A DNA stretch of 64,000 bases from an uncultured Clostridium sp. (GCA_937927335.1 CALBDU010000079.1:21778-85777); one strand, 5' to 3'. Counted from the first letter of the stretch, positions 1-9,310 are shown. The notes: generated from the sequence alone by a model not told the origin. Numbers and translations are program-made.

Positions 1-1237
1 TAAATTCCTTTGATTTTTTATCCATAATATCCTGAATAAGCAGGTCTAATTTCCCATGGTAATTATGAAGTGTTATCTGGGAAAAGCTTACTATGGACTT
101 GGGAGGCAGCACCTTAGTGGATTTTGCAATGGAATCCATAGTCAAAATCACCTTTCTGCTTAAATCCTGGAATATAAGACTCTTGCTTATAAGCAGCTCG
201 CTTTGTTTTGGAAGTATGCTTCCCCTTTCAAGAAAACTTTTATAATCATCCTCAAATTCGTAATATATGCTGTCAATTTTACCGCCGCACCTTTGCACAT
301 CATCGAATATAATATTATAATCAGCAATATAATCAAAAAATGAAGAAGGAGCATCATAAAAGTAAGGTATATAACTTTCCATGGTTTCGAAATTCCAGTT
401 TTCCTTTAACGACTCCAAATTGCTGTTAGTTATATCCTTAATTTTATCATGGGCTGCCATATTTTTGGATTTCTTAAATTTGTTAAGGACATTATTTAAA
501 TCCTTTTCCATATTTGAACAAGCACGCTCTATGTTTTCCCGCTTAAGTATTATTTCCTTGGCAGGAAAAATTTCAATACTGTTTACCTTTTCAATGCTCC
601 TTTGTGATTCAATATTGAAGCTCCTTATGGAATCAACCTCATCTCCAAAAAGCTCAATTCTGTAGGGATCTGCTGAGCTTGGAGGAAATATGTCCAATAT
701 TCCGCCCCTTATGGAAAATTCACCACGGCCTTCCACTAGTTCAACCCTTTGATATCCGCTTTGAATAAGCCTGATGTTAAGTTCCTCGAAGTCCTTTGTA
801 TCTCCTACCTTAAAGGTATAAGTATACTCTCTGAACAAGTTTACAGGTATATAGGCTGCTGCCAGGGCCTCCACCGAAGAAACGATTATCTTTCTTCCTG
901 GAGACAATATTTCTCTGATTACCTTAAGCCTTTCCCATCTTAAATCCCCTGAAATTGCATCAATATTATAAAAAACTACTTCCCTGGAAGGAAGAAAATA
1001 AACTGAAGGCACATATAAAGACAAATCATCGTAAATGTTTCTTGCCTCCACATCGCTATGAGTAAAAACAACAATAGGCTTGTCTGTTTCTTCATACAAG
1101 CCGCTTATCAAAAAACTCCTGGAGGACTCTGAAAGTCCGTAAACCCCTACAGGAACTCTGTTATTCCCAATATCCTTAATTACTTCTTTAAACTCCCTGC
1201 TGTTTTTCAGAGAGTTCATTAGCCCTTCAAGTCTCAT
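1..1237 (-). CDS. mfd: Transcription-repair coupling factor Mfd, N-terminal part (cut by window edge)
   Basis: Mfd releases RNA polymerase stalled at DNA damage and recruits UvrA. The reading frame is open from an ATG at 1237 to the window edge, about 412 codons, so only the N-terminal UvrB-like and linker regions are present; the translocase motifs lie outside. Recognisable parts include the stretch VEGRGEFSIRGGILDIFPP near residue 165, a hallmark of the Mfd/UvrB damage-recognition fold, and SSVEALA near residue 119. It starts 24 bases after pth, and pth-mfd is a classic Firmicute pair, so the two are probably co-transcribed. The identification rests on recognised motifs plus synteny. Confidence 0.93.
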   Translation of the reverse strand, partial: MRLEGLMNSLKNSREFKEVIKDIGNNRVPVGVYGLSESSRSFLISGLYEETDKPIVVFTHSDVEARNIYDDLSLYVPSVYFLPSREVVFYNIDAISGDLRWERLKVIREILSPGRKIIVSSVEALAAAYIPVNLFREYTYTFKVGDTKDFEELNIRLIQSGYQRVELVEGRGEFSIRGGILDIFPPSSADPYRIELFGDEVDSIRSFNIESQRSIEKVNSIEIFPAKEIILKRENIERACSNMEKDLNNVLNKFKKSKNMAAHDKIKDITNSNLESLKENWNFETMESYIPYFYDAPSSFFDYIADYNIIFDDVQRCGGKIDSIYYEFEDDYKSFLERGSILPKQSELLISKSLIFQDLSRKVILTMDSIAKSTKVLPPKSIVSFSQITLHNYHGKLDLLIQDIMDKKSKEF

Positions 1238-1261
1238 TATTTACCTCACCTTAAAAAGCTG

Positions 1262-1825
1262 TTAGACTGAGAAACCATTGAATTTACTCATGGCTTCTTC
1301 TATTCCGCTTTTAATTATTGTTTCTACAGACAAGGCGGCTGCCTTCATAACCTCTTCAACAATCTTTCTGTCTTCCTTTGAGAATCTGCCTAAAACAAAT
1401 GGTATCAGATCATACTCAGGATGGCCAACTCCGATTTTTATCCTTGGAAATCTATCTGTAGATAAATTTGCTATGATGCTTTTTACTCCATTATGCCCCC
1501 CTGCACTGCCTTGAGGCCTTATCCTCATTCTTCCGGTATGAAGGCTTATGTCATCATATATTACTATTACATGGTCTGTGTCAATTTTATAGAAGGAACT
1601 TATCTCCCTTAAAGATTCACCACTAAGATTCATAAAGGTTTTTGGCTTAAGCAGTATAACCTTTTCATCAGCTACAACCCCCTCACCATAAACGCCTTTA
1701 AATTTTTCCCTATTTAATGGAATATTATACTGGCTGCTTATTATATCTATAGTATCAAACCCAACATTATGCCGGGTATGCTCATACTGTTTTCCAGGGT
1801 TCCCAAGCCCAGCAATTAAATACAT
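1262..1825 (-). CDS. pth: Peptidyl-tRNA hydrolase Pth (SpoVC)
   Basis: Cleaves peptidyl-tRNA released by stalled ribosomes, recycling tRNA in the cytosol. The N-terminus MYLIAGLGNPGKQYEHTRHN carries the family signature with the catalytic His at residue 19; FMNLSG and YDDISL supply the Asn and Asp that contact substrate. The length of 187 residues is normal for the family. A longer frame begins 8 codons upstream, but a GGAG about 8 bases before 1825 and the family's usual N-terminus favour this start. It lies just upstream of mfd on the same strand, as in Bacillus subtilis spoVC-mfd. Confidence 0.96.
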   Translation of the reverse strand: MYLIAGLGNPGKQYEHTRHNVGFDTIDIISSQYNIPLNREKFKGVYGEGVVADEKVILLKPKTFMNLSGESLREISSFYKIDTDHVIVIYDDISLHTGRMRIRPQGSAGGHNGVKSIIANLSTDRFPRIKIGVGHPEYDLIPFVLGRFSKEDRKIVEEVMKAAALSVETIIKSGIEEAMSKFNGFSV

Positions 1826-1888
1826 ATATACCACTCCACTCAAACTCAAATATAATTACCTTTATATAATATACTAAAACATAAAGAT

Positions 1889-1915
1889 AATAAAGAGGCT
1901 CATGGCCTCTTTATT
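1889..1915 (-). terminator. Rho-independent terminator after htrA
   Basis: An 11-base stem (arms 1889-1899 and 1905-1915) with a 5-base loop is flanked by A/T-rich ends. It overlaps the htrA stop codon and separates htrA from pth. Confidence 0.75.
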
Positions 1916-3104
1916 GATTGTTTGACATTTCAGTAAGAATTATATTCAGTGAAATGGTATTGCCGCTTCTCCATATCTTGCAGGTAACCGTATCTCCAAC
2001 TTTGTGCTTGTCAATTATATCCGACAGATCTTCAAAAGCTCCGATCTTGGTACCGTCTAGTTCAATAATTATGTCTGTAGGCTTTACACCTGCTTTTTCA
2101 GCACCGCTTCCACTTACTACTTCCTTTACATACACACCCTGAACGCTGCTGGCGCCGGCTACTGCACTTACCCCATATATGCCCAGATATGGCCTAGATA
2201 CTTTACCACTGCTCATAAGGGACTGAATTATAGTTTTTGCTTCATTTATTGATATAGCGAAGCCCATTCCCTCTGCATTCTCTGCGGCTCCGATTTTAAG
2301 GCTGTTAATTCCAATTACCTCTCCAGCTTCATTACACAAGGCACCGCCGCTATTTCCGGGATTTATGGCCGCATCAGTCTGAAGCACCTTATATATTGCT
2401 CCCTGATATTGAATCTTTCTGTTTAGTGCACTTATTATCCCAGCTGTAACAGAGCCGGAAAATTCTTCTCCTAAAGGGTTCCCTATAGCTATTGCCACAT
2501 CCCCCACCTTCACCTTGGAAGAATCTCCAAACTTGGCAACTGGGAGATTTGCAGCATCAACTTTTATTACAGCGAGATCTGATCTTGGATCAGTTCCAAC
2601 CACTTTAGCAGAAAGGCTTTTTCCGCTGGAAAGCTTCACTGTAATACTGCTGGCTCCTGTAATAACATGGTTGTTTGTTACAATATACCCATTTGAATCA
2701 AAAATAATTCCTGAGCCTGTAGCCTCATCGCTGCTTATCCTGGTATTGGCATAGGAGCTTACTATACCTACAACAGCCGGGCCTACAGTTTCCGCTACTT
2801 TGGTAATTGAGTTCTTGGCAGCGGATGTACTTGATGAGCCAGAGGAATTTGCTGTCTGTGATAAACTGGATGAGCCGGAGCTGCTGTAATTATATGTCTT
2901 TGAGGACATATTGCCTGCCACATACCCTCCTGTTACACCACCGCTGACAGAAGCTATTAAAACAAAAGCAAGGGCTTTCATAGCTTTGGAAATCTTATTC
3001 CTTTTATTGTTATTTTTAAATTTAATGCATCCTGGTGGAACATGATTTTCATCCACATTTTCCCATTGTACATCCTTAATTGAATCCTTATCAAAATCGT
3101 CCAT
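1911..3104 (-). CDS. HtrA/DegP-like membrane-anchored serine protease with PDZ domain
   Basis: Extracytoplasmic quality-control protease for misfolded envelope or secreted proteins. About 40 cytosolic residues precede one membrane segment (residues 43-63) and a Ser/Gly-rich linker (70-98). The trypsin-like domain follows with a complete triad: His146 in NNHVITG, Asp176 in DPRSDLAVI, and Ser252 in NPGNSGGAL. One PDZ domain occupies roughly 300-390. The 397-residue length matches clostridial and Bacillus HtrA types. It lies 83 bases downstream of a two-component system on the same strand, suggesting (inference) that the system controls it much as CssRS controls HtrA in Bacillus. Confidence 0.94.
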   Translation of the reverse strand: MDDFDKDSIKDVQWENVDENHVPPGCIKFKNNNKRNKISKAMKALAFVLIASVSGGVTGGYVAGNMSSKTYNYSSSGSSSLSQTANSSGSSSTSAAKNSITKVAETVGPAVVGIVSSYANTRISSDEATGSGIIFDSNGYIVTNNHVITGASSITVKLSSGKSLSAKVVGTDPRSDLAVIKVDAANLPVAKFGDSSKVKVGDVAIAIGNPLGEEFSGSVTAGIISALNRKIQYQGAIYKVLQTDAAINPGNSGGALCNEAGEVIGINSLKIGAAENAEGMGFAISINEAKTIIQSLMSSGKVSRPYLGIYGVSAVAGASSVQGVYVKEVVSGSGAEKAGVKPTDIIIELDGTKIGAFEDLSDIIDKHKVGDTVTCKIWRSGNTISLNIILTEMSNNQ

Positions 3105-3187
3105 GGTTCTACACCTCTAATCTTCTAAACTAACCTTATTATAATGTATGGATTTGAAATATGTGTGAACAAACTGTAATTAAATCT

Positions 3188-4597
3188 TTAAATCATTTTT
3201 AAGGTGAAAGTGAATATCACACCTTTTGATTCCTTGTTTTCCACCCAGATATCCTCACCAAGCTGTGTAAGTATGCTTCTAACTATAGGAAGCCCCAAAC
3301 CTGTGCTTAATTTAGAGGACCTTGCTTTGTCAGACCTGTAGAACCTATCCCAAATATATTTCAGCTCATCATCTGGAATCATGGGTCCGTTGTTAAATAC
3401 CGAAACATATACCTTGGAACCCCTCACATATGTTTTTATGTTAATTATTCCCGACACCGGAGCATACTTAACAGCATTATCAATGAGATTGGTCATAACC
3501 TGTATCAGCCTATCCCTATCTCCAGCAACCATAAGCTTGTCGCCCTGCAGCGTAACCTCAGCCTTTATCTTTTTCTTCAGTATTTTAGTCTCAAATTTTA
3601 TCACTGTAACTCTGATTAGTTCATTTATATCAACTTCATCTATCCTCAATTTAAATTGGTCAGACTCAATTGCAGATAAATCCAGAAGGTCGTTAACCAG
3701 TCTGGTAAGCCTTTGTATTTCCTCATAGGTTATGGATAAATAATAATTCATCTTTTCCTTAGGTATTACTCCATCAAGGATACCTCCTATAAAACCTTTA
3801 ATAGAGGTTATGGGGGACCTTATTTCATGTGATACATTGGAAATAAATACTCTTCTTCTTTTTTCCACTTTCTCCAAAGAATCAGCCATGGAATTAAAGG
3901 AATCAGCCAGCTCGCCAATTTCATCCTTTGAAGAAATTTCAACCCTCTTCTCCACTTCCCCTTTGGCTATCTTATCTGCAACGCGATTAATTTCCGCCAA
4001 GGGCTTAATTATTATTTTTTGTGAAAAATAATATATTATTATGCTTGAAATAATTATTGCTAAAATTGCAGAAAGCCATATTATCTCATACACTTTAATC
4101 AGGGGGCCCTTTAGTTCAGCAAGAGATGTATTCATAACGATAACGCATTGAAAATTCTCATTATAATTTATTGGTACTTCAAGAGTATGTACTGGTTTTT
4201 CATAATATGTGCTAATTACTCCTCTTTTTTCAACTGATCGTCCTATCCTTAAAGTTTCAAGTTCCGTAGTTAATATCTGATGTCCAATAATATTTTTATT
4301 TTTATCTCCGGACACAGCAAATACATAACCGTAATTATCCACCAGCCAAATATCTGCAGATAAATAATTTGAAAGATAGTTAAGTGTTTCATTCATTTTT
4401 TCAGAGGATATATTTCCATACATATATTGAACAGCTACTGTACCAATATACTGAGATTCTTTAAAAAGCTGGAGATTTCTTTGGTTAAAATAGTACCCCT
4501 CAAACCACAAGGATAAAAAAGCTGCAACTATGACAAAACTGATTGATATTATAACCGTGAAGGTAGCAATAAGTTTAGAAAATAAACCTTTCCTCAT
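3188..4597 (-). CDS. Membrane sensor histidine kinase
   Basis: Senses an envelope signal and phosphorylates the regulator encoded just before it. Order of parts: TM1 (about 10-31), an extracellular domain of about 140 residues, TM2 (172-192), HAMP (193-245), the phospho-acceptor H-box SNVSHEIRSPITS with His257, then HATPase_c with an N-box (NLIDNAVKYAP) and a G-box (STGLGLPIV). All catalytic motifs are intact, and 469 residues is typical. The start codon directly follows the regulator's stop, so the genes are translationally linked. The signal is unknown. The downstream htrA suggests envelope protein stress (inference). Confidence 0.93.
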   Translation of the reverse strand: MRKGLFSKLIATFTVIISISFVIVAAFLSLWFEGYYFNQRNLQLFKESQYIGTVAVQYMYGNISSEKMNETLNYLSNYLSADIWLVDNYGYVFAVSGDKNKNIIGHQILTTELETLRIGRSVEKRGVISTYYEKPVHTLEVPINYNENFQCVIVMNTSLAELKGPLIKVYEIIWLSAILAIIISSIIIYYFSQKIIIKPLAEINRVADKIAKGEVEKRVEISSKDEIGELADSFNSMADSLEKVEKRRRVFISNVSHEIRSPITSIKGFIGGILDGVIPKEKMNYYLSITYEEIQRLTRLVNDLLDLSAIESDQFKLRIDEVDINELIRVTVIKFETKILKKKIKAEVTLQGDKLMVAGDRDRLIQVMTNLIDNAVKYAPVSGIINIKTYVRGSKVYVSVFNNGPMIPDDELKYIWDRFYRSDKARSSKLSTGLGLPIVRSILTQLGEDIWVENKESKGVIFTFTLKMI

Positions 4598-5284
4598 TTA
4601 TTTTACCTCAAATTTATAGCCTACGCCCCAAACAGTTTCTAACTGCCAGTTCTCGCCTCCCTGAAGTTTTTCCCTCAGCCTTTTTACATGCACATCAACA
4701 GTTCTGGAATCGCCAGGGTAATCATATCCCCATACCTCACACAACAGCTGTTCCCTGGTAAAAACCCTGTTCTTGTTATTTGCAAGAAAGTAAAGCAATT
4801 CAAACTCCTTTGGCGGCATCTTAATTTCCTCACCGTTATAAATTACTGAGTAGGAATTTATATCAATAACCAATCCGTTAAAATTTAAAACTTCCTTATT
4901 ATCATTTTCTGCATTGTATCTTCTAAGCACAGCTTTAACCCTGGCTACCAGCTCTTTGGGTTCAAAGGGCTTAACCATGTAGTCATCAGCTCCAAGCTCC
5001 AGTCCAAGCACTTTATCAAAGGTTTCCCCTTTTGCTGTAAGCATTATTACAGGTGTTTCAGACTGTTTTCTTATCCATTTAAGTACATCTATACCGTCTA
5101 CTCCCGGTAACATTATATCAAGCAGCACCAGATCAGGTTTATATTGATTGAAGGTCTCCTCTGCAGCTTTACCGCTGTAGCACACTCTGGTATCATAACC
5201 TGAATTCTCCAGGTACATTTTAATTACCTCACATATATTCTCATCATCATCTACTATTAAAACTTTACCTATTTTACCTTCCAT
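4598..5284 (-). CDS. OmpR-family response regulator
   Basis: DNA-binding partner of the adjacent kinase. The receiver domain has the acidic pocket VDDDE, the phospho-acceptor Asp56 in LLDIMLPG, the conserved Thr (MLTAKG) and Lys (VKPFEP); a winged-helix domain follows from about residue 130, ending in the usual DSRTVDVHVKRLR block. The longest frame starts two codons earlier, but AGGAG is one base from that ATG and seven bases from this one, so 5284 is the better start. The target genes are probably its own operon and htrA, inferred from position only. Confidence 0.94.
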   Translation of the reverse strand: MEGKIGKVLIVDDDENICEVIKMYLENSGYDTRVCYSGKAAEETFNQYKPDLVLLDIMLPGVDGIDVLKWIRKQSETPVIMLTAKGETFDKVLGLELGADDYMVKPFEPKELVARVKAVLRRYNAENDNKEVLNFNGLVIDINSYSVIYNGEEIKMPPKEFELLYFLANNKNRVFTREQLLCEVWGYDYPGDSRTVDVHVKRLREKLQGGENWQLETVWGVGYKFEVK

Positions 5285-5376
5285 TCTCATTCTCCTCTCA
5301 AATGGTATATTTTAAATTTACCACATCAGTACCTAAAAATAATATAGGAAATATGAAAAGTTACAAATAATTAACC

Positions 5377-5405
5377 AAAAGGCATGCCCCTGACGGGACA
5401 TGCCT
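5377..5405 (-). terminator. Terminator after prs
   Basis: Strong GC-rich hairpin: AGGCATG pairs with CATGCCT, extended by CCC/GGG around a GTCA loop, then a T-run on the minus strand. It separates the purR-spoVG-glmU-prs set from the two-component system. Confidence 0.88.
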
Positions 5406-5411
5406 AAAATT

Positions 5412-6371
5412 TTATTCTTCAAAGAGTTTGCTTACTGAAACATCCTCATATATTCTTCTGATTGCTTCAGCAAACACTGGAGCTACAGATAACATTTTGA
5501 ATTTATCATTCTTTTTATCTTCAGGAAGCTGGATTGTATTAAGCATTACCAGTTCCTTAATTACTGAATCATTGATCCTCTCCACCGCCGGTCCTGACAA
5601 TACTGCATGTGTACAGCAGGCGTATACTTCCTTAGCCCCCATTTTCACCAGGGCATTTGCACCGTTTGTTATTGTTCCAGCAGTGTCAATCATGTCATCA
5701 ATTAGTATAACCCTTTTATCCTTTATATCTCCAATAACATTCATAACCTCGCATACATTTGGCTTAGGTCTTCTTTTGTCGATAATTGCTATAGGTGCCT
5801 GAAGCTTATCAGCAAACTTCCTGGCCCTGGTTACACTTCCAAGGTCAGGTGATACCACCACTACATCATCTGCTTCCAAAAATCCCTTTTGAACAAAGTA
5901 CTTGGATAAAATTGGAGCTCCCAGTAAGTGATCAAGAGGAATATTGAAATATCCCTGAATCTGTGCAGCATGCAGGTCCATGGTAAGTACCCTGTCAGCG
6001 CCAGCAGCTGTCAAAATATCCGCAACCAGCTTAGCAGTTATTGGATCCCTGGCCTTAGCTTTTCTGTCCTGTCTTGCGTATCCATAATAAGGAATTACAG
6101 CAGTTATTCTTCCCGCTGATGCTCTTTTAAATGCATCAATCATAATTAGAAGCTCCATTAAATTGTCATTGACAGGGGCATTAGTGGATTGAACTACAAA
6201 TACATCCACACCTCTTACAGTTTCATTAATATTAACTGATATTTCACCGTCGCTAAAACAGGTTACATTTGAGTTTCCCACAGGTAATCCCAATCTATCT
6301 GCAATTTCTTTTGCTAAAGGAATATTTGAATTTCCAGTGAAAATTTTAATATTTTTTCCGTGAGTTATCAT
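5412..6371 (-). CDS. prs: Ribose-phosphate pyrophosphokinase Prs
   Basis: Makes PRPP from ribose 5-phosphate and ATP, feeding purine, pyrimidine, NAD, His and Trp synthesis. The 319-residue length is that of class I enzymes. Visible motifs are the flexible-loop region YARQDRKAK, the metal/substrate His stretch MDLHAAQIQGYF and the PRPP-binding loop VILIDDMIDTAGT. It follows glmU with 17 bases between them, the same glmU-prs order as in Bacillus subtilis, and a strong terminator comes after it. Confidence 0.97.
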   Translation of the reverse strand: MITHGKNIKIFTGNSNIPLAKEIADRLGLPVGNSNVTCFSDGEISVNINETVRGVDVFVVQSTNAPVNDNLMELLIMIDAFKRASAGRITAVIPYYGYARQDRKAKARDPITAKLVADILTAAGADRVLTMDLHAAQIQGYFNIPLDHLLGAPILSKYFVQKGFLEADDVVVVSPDLGSVTRARKFADKLQAPIAIIDKRRPKPNVCEVMNVIGDIKDKRVILIDDMIDTAGTITNGANALVKMGAKEVYACCTHAVLSGPAVERINDSVIKELVMLNTIQLPEDKKNDKFKMLSVAPVFAEAIRRIYEDVSVSKLFEE

Positions 6372-6388
6372 AATTGGTCCTCCTTAAA

Positions 6389-7759
6389 TTATTTTTTCTT
6401 TTCGTTTTTATATACCCAGCCTTCTTTGTTCACTTGACGTGCCCTGGCTATAGCCAGCGCTCCTTCAGGAACTTCATCGGTTATTGTGGAACCTGCGGCA
6501 ATATAAGTATCATTATTAACTTTTACTGGGGCTATCAAATTTGTATTGCATCCGATAAATGCGTTATTTCCAACTATAGTTTTAGTTTTACTGTGTCCGT
6601 CATAATTCACAACTACTGTACCACAGCCAAAATTACAGTTTTCACCAATTTCGGCATCTCCGATATAGGTTAAATGGGAAACCTTTGTATTATTGCCTAT
6701 AACAGACTTCTTAACTTCAACAAAGTCACCAATTCTGGCTGATTTTCCAATTATACTTTCGGGCCTGATATATGCAAAAGGACCTATAGTAGTATTCTCA
6801 CCTATTACACTGCTGAGTATAACAGAGCTCTGGATTGTAACCCCTGCTTCAATTCTGCTGCTGCTTATTCTTGAGTTAGGGTAAAGGGTGCAGTTGGTGC
6901 CTATTGTAGTATCTCCCTGAATAACATTACCGGGATATATAATTGTATCATTCCCAATAACTACATCTACATCAATATATGTATTCTCAGGATCGATTAA
7001 GGTAACCCCGTTAGTCATATGCTTCTCATTTATTCTTTTTCTGAGTACCTTTTCCGCCTGACTCAATTGTATTCTTGAATTAACCCCCATAGTTTCCTCG
7101 AAGGGAATTGGAAGAGCACCAATTCTATTTCCTGACTGTGCCAAAATTCCAATAGCATCTGTTAGATAGTATTCACCCTGGGCATTGTCATTATTTAATT
7201 TGTCCAAAGTGTCTATGAGAGCCTCAATATCAAAGCAATACATACCTGAATTAATTTCATTAACCAAAAGCTCTTCCTGACTGCAATCCTTATGCTCAAC
7301 AATCTTGCAAACCTCACCGTCAGCTTTTCTTATTATTCTTCCATAGCCATCAGCACAGCCTACCACTGAGGTAACAATTGTAGCCTTAAACCTGCCTTCA
7401 GTGTGAAACTTAATCATATTTTTTATGCTTTCCTCAGAAATTAAAGGAGCATCTCCGGTAAAAACAGCCACTGTACCTTTCTTTTCCTTAAGAAATTGGG
7501 AAGAACACAACACTGCATGCCCTGTTCCGAGCTGTTTTTCCTGCAGCGAGTAATTTACCTTCCTTGATTCAGTAGCTTCTTTAACTTTTTCTGCTCCTCT
7601 GCCAATTACTACATTTATATCATTAATTCCACTATTTCTGACAGTATCAATAACTTGATTAACCATTTCCTTGCCACATACCTTATGCAGCACCTTAGGC
7701 ACGTCGGATTTCATTCTTTTTCCTTCGCCCGCCGCCAATATTACAGCACAATTATACAT
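6389..7759 (-). CDS. glmU: Bifunctional GlmU: GlcNAc-1-P uridyltransferase / GlcN-1-P acetyltransferase
   Basis: Makes UDP-GlcNAc for peptidoglycan and other wall polymers. The N-terminal pyrophosphorylase domain has LAAGEGKRM near residue 10 and QLGTGHAV; the C-terminal half is a left-handed beta-helix of hexapeptide repeats, ending in the acetyltransferase region with YIGDAEIGENCNFGCGTV. The length of 456 residues fits the family. A frame ten codons longer exists, but AGAGGTG lies 8 bases before 7759 and the product then begins MYNCAVILAAGEGKRM as in homologues. Confidence 0.97.
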   Translation of the reverse strand: MYNCAVILAAGEGKRMKSDVPKVLHKVCGKEMVNQVIDTVRNSGINDINVVIGRGAEKVKEATESRKVNYSLQEKQLGTGHAVLCSSQFLKEKKGTVAVFTGDAPLISEESIKNMIKFHTEGRFKATIVTSVVGCADGYGRIIRKADGEVCKIVEHKDCSQEELLVNEINSGMYCFDIEALIDTLDKLNNDNAQGEYYLTDAIGILAQSGNRIGALPIPFEETMGVNSRIQLSQAEKVLRKRINEKHMTNGVTLIDPENTYIDVDVVIGNDTIIYPGNVIQGDTTIGTNCTLYPNSRISSSRIEAGVTIQSSVILSSVIGENTTIGPFAYIRPESIIGKSARIGDFVEVKKSVIGNNTKVSHLTYIGDAEIGENCNFGCGTVVVNYDGHSKTKTIVGNNAFIGCNTNLIAPVKVNNDTYIAAGSTITDEVPEGALAIARARQVNKEGWVYKNEKKK

Positions 7760-7854
7760 TAAATAACACCTCTTAATATAAATATCCATAAATATTATAT
7801 TTTATATGCCTTTTATTTTCAACTAAATATAATATTTAATAAAAATTTCATAAT

Positions 7855-7883
7855 AAAAAGGAGTTTAATTAAACTCCTTTTTA
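7855..7883 (-). terminator. Terminator after spoVG
   Basis: Perfect hairpin AAAAAGGAGTTT / AAACTCCTTTTT around AATT, with a T-run on the minus strand. It follows the spoVG stop, so read-through into glmU may be partial or glmU may have its own promoter. Confidence 0.85.
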
Positions 7884-7887
7884 TTAA

Positions 7888-8181
7888 TTATTCTTCCACT
7901 TTTAGATCTTCGGAAACTGGTTCTTCATTCTTAACTTTCTCATATTCTTCGAGAATTGACTTTTGTATTTTTTCTCTGGTTTGAGTATTGATTGGGTGGG
8001 CTATGTCCTTGAATTCTCCATCAGGAGTTTTTCTGCTAGGCATAGCTATAAAAAGTCCGTTCTGTCCTTCTATAACCTTGATATCATGAACAACAAATTC
8101 ATTATCAAAGGTTACTGACACAATGGCCTTCATTTTACCCTCAGCAGCAATTTTTCTTACTCTTACGTCTGTAATTTGCAT
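7888..8181 (-). CDS. spoVG: SpoVG, RNA/DNA-binding regulator of septation and sporulation
   Basis: Small nucleic-acid-binding regulator. The product has the family's characteristic beginning MQITDVRVRKI and the block VEGQNGLFIAMPSRKTPDG (split across residues 37-55), followed by the typical DIAHPINTQTREKI. The 97-residue length is standard. A GGAGG sits 8 bases before the ATG. It lies between purR and glmU as in Bacillus, and a sequence matching the SigH promoter consensus is upstream at 8215-8243. Confidence 0.97.
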   Translation of the reverse strand: MQITDVRVRKIAAEGKMKAIVSVTFDNEFVVHDIKVIEGQNGLFIAMPSRKTPDGEFKDIAHPINTQTREKIQKSILEEYEKVKNEEPVSEDLKVEE

Positions 8182-8214
8182 TAAAATCCACCTCCAAGAT
8201 GCTTAGTATATATA

Positions 8215-8243
8215 TTATTCTCTATTATTTAAAATTTTCCTTC
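8215..8243 (-). promoter_or_regulatory. Probable SigH promoter of spoVG
   Basis: On the minus strand GAAGGAAAA (8243-8235) and AGAGAATAA (8223-8215) are separated by 11 bases. This matches the Bacillus SigH consensus (RnAGGAwWW, 11-12 bases, RnnGAATWW) at every position. B. subtilis spoVG is a classic SigH target, so the assignment is a motif match supported by gene identity. Confidence 0.7.
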
Positions 8244-8282
8244 TTATTTTTTTGAAAAGTAATAAATTTTTTGAAAATTTTA

Positions 8283-9098
8283 TTATTTGAAGAATTTTGA
8301 AGGAGTTAATACAGCATTTCCTAATTCATCAAATCCATTGAAGTCTACTATTGAAACATAATCATGTATCAATTTTTTTGGAGTATTAACGGTATCAACC
8401 AAAACCCCTATCCCTAAAAGCTCACTTTCAAATTCCTTAAGCAAATCTATAATGCCTTTTGCAGTACCCCCGGCTTTCATAAAATCATCGACGAAAATAC
8501 ATTTGCTGCCTTTCTTTAAGGATTTTTTAGAAAGTGTCATGTTCTGTATTCTTCCGCTGGAGCCGGAAACATAATTTATGCTCAAAGTTGAGCCCTCTGT
8601 AACCTTAGTGTCCCTTCTAACTACTACAAGCTGCACTCCAAGAAGCTTGGCAACTTCATAAGCCAATGGTATTCCTTTGGTTTCCACAGTCACAACATAA
8701 TCGATGTTTTTCTCAATGAACCTTGAGGCCAGTATTATTCCTGCAGTAGATATTATATTGGGATTACACATTATATCAGTTACATATAAAAAATTACCCG
8801 GTATTATTCTTTCACTATTTTGTAAAATAATACATAATCTTTCTGCAAATTCCCTGCTTTTTTCCTGTGAAAGACCGCAGATATACTTTACCCCACCTGA
8901 CGCCCCTGAAATTGTATCCACCCTGCCCAGATTCAATTTCACCAGGATATCCTTGATAACAAACAAATCCTCACTAACAGTAGATTTTGCTGCATTAAAC
9001 AATTCCGTAAATGCATTTAAGTTAATTACCTTATTAGGATTTTCCAGCAGCGTTTTCGTAATAACAGCTATTCTCTGGTTCCTTGTAAACTTTTCCAT
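8283..9098 (-). CDS. purR: PurR, PRPP-responsive purine repressor
   Basis: Firmicute PurR represses purine genes and is released by PRPP. An N-terminal winged helix (residues 1-75) is followed by a phosphoribosyltransferase-like domain; the PRPP motif is seen as CIFVDDFMKAGGTAKG near residue 190. The length of 271 residues is normal. It is first in the purR-spoVG-glmU-prs block and divergent from murC, an arrangement common in clostridia. It does not belong to the LacI-type PurR of enterobacteria. Confidence 0.95.
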   Translation of the reverse strand: MEKFTRNQRIAVITKTLLENPNKVINLNAFTELFNAAKSTVSEDLFVIKDILVKLNLGRVDTISGASGGVKYICGLSQEKSREFAERLCIILQNSERIIPGNFLYVTDIMCNPNIISTAGIILASRFIEKNIDYVVTVETKGIPLAYEVAKLLGVQLVVVRRDTKVTEGSTLSINYVSGSSGRIQNMTLSKKSLKKGSKCIFVDDFMKAGGTAKGIIDLLKEFESELLGIGVLVDTVNTPKKLIHDYVSIVDFNGFDELGNAVLTPSKFFK

Positions 9099-9206
9099 AT
9101 TATCACCTGACCATTTAAATTTACGAATATTATTAATAAATTTCTATCTATTATTCATATTTTATTCTAAAATGCAACTTTAATCAATACTTATAATCAT
9201 AATTAA

Positions 9207-9235
9207 TGTTTTAAATAAAAATTTTGTGATATAAT
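9207..9235 (+). promoter_or_regulatory. Likely SigA promoter of murC
   Basis: An extended -10 (TG, one base, TATAAT at 9227-9235) lies about 75 bases before the murC start; the -35 position (9207-9212, TGTTTT) is poor, as is common with extended -10 promoters. Confidence 0.5.
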
Positions 9236-9310
9236 TTATAGAGATAATGATTTTTTTATTATTTTCTATATTTGTAAGAATATTCTATTTATATAAAGGA
9301 GCTGATTTAC

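Noticed and set aside
2515..2754. Frames opposite htrA, with similar ones opposite the kinase and prs genes
   Set aside because: They lie on the strand opposite well-conserved genes, have no ribosome binding sites and encode low-complexity sequence; they are shadows.
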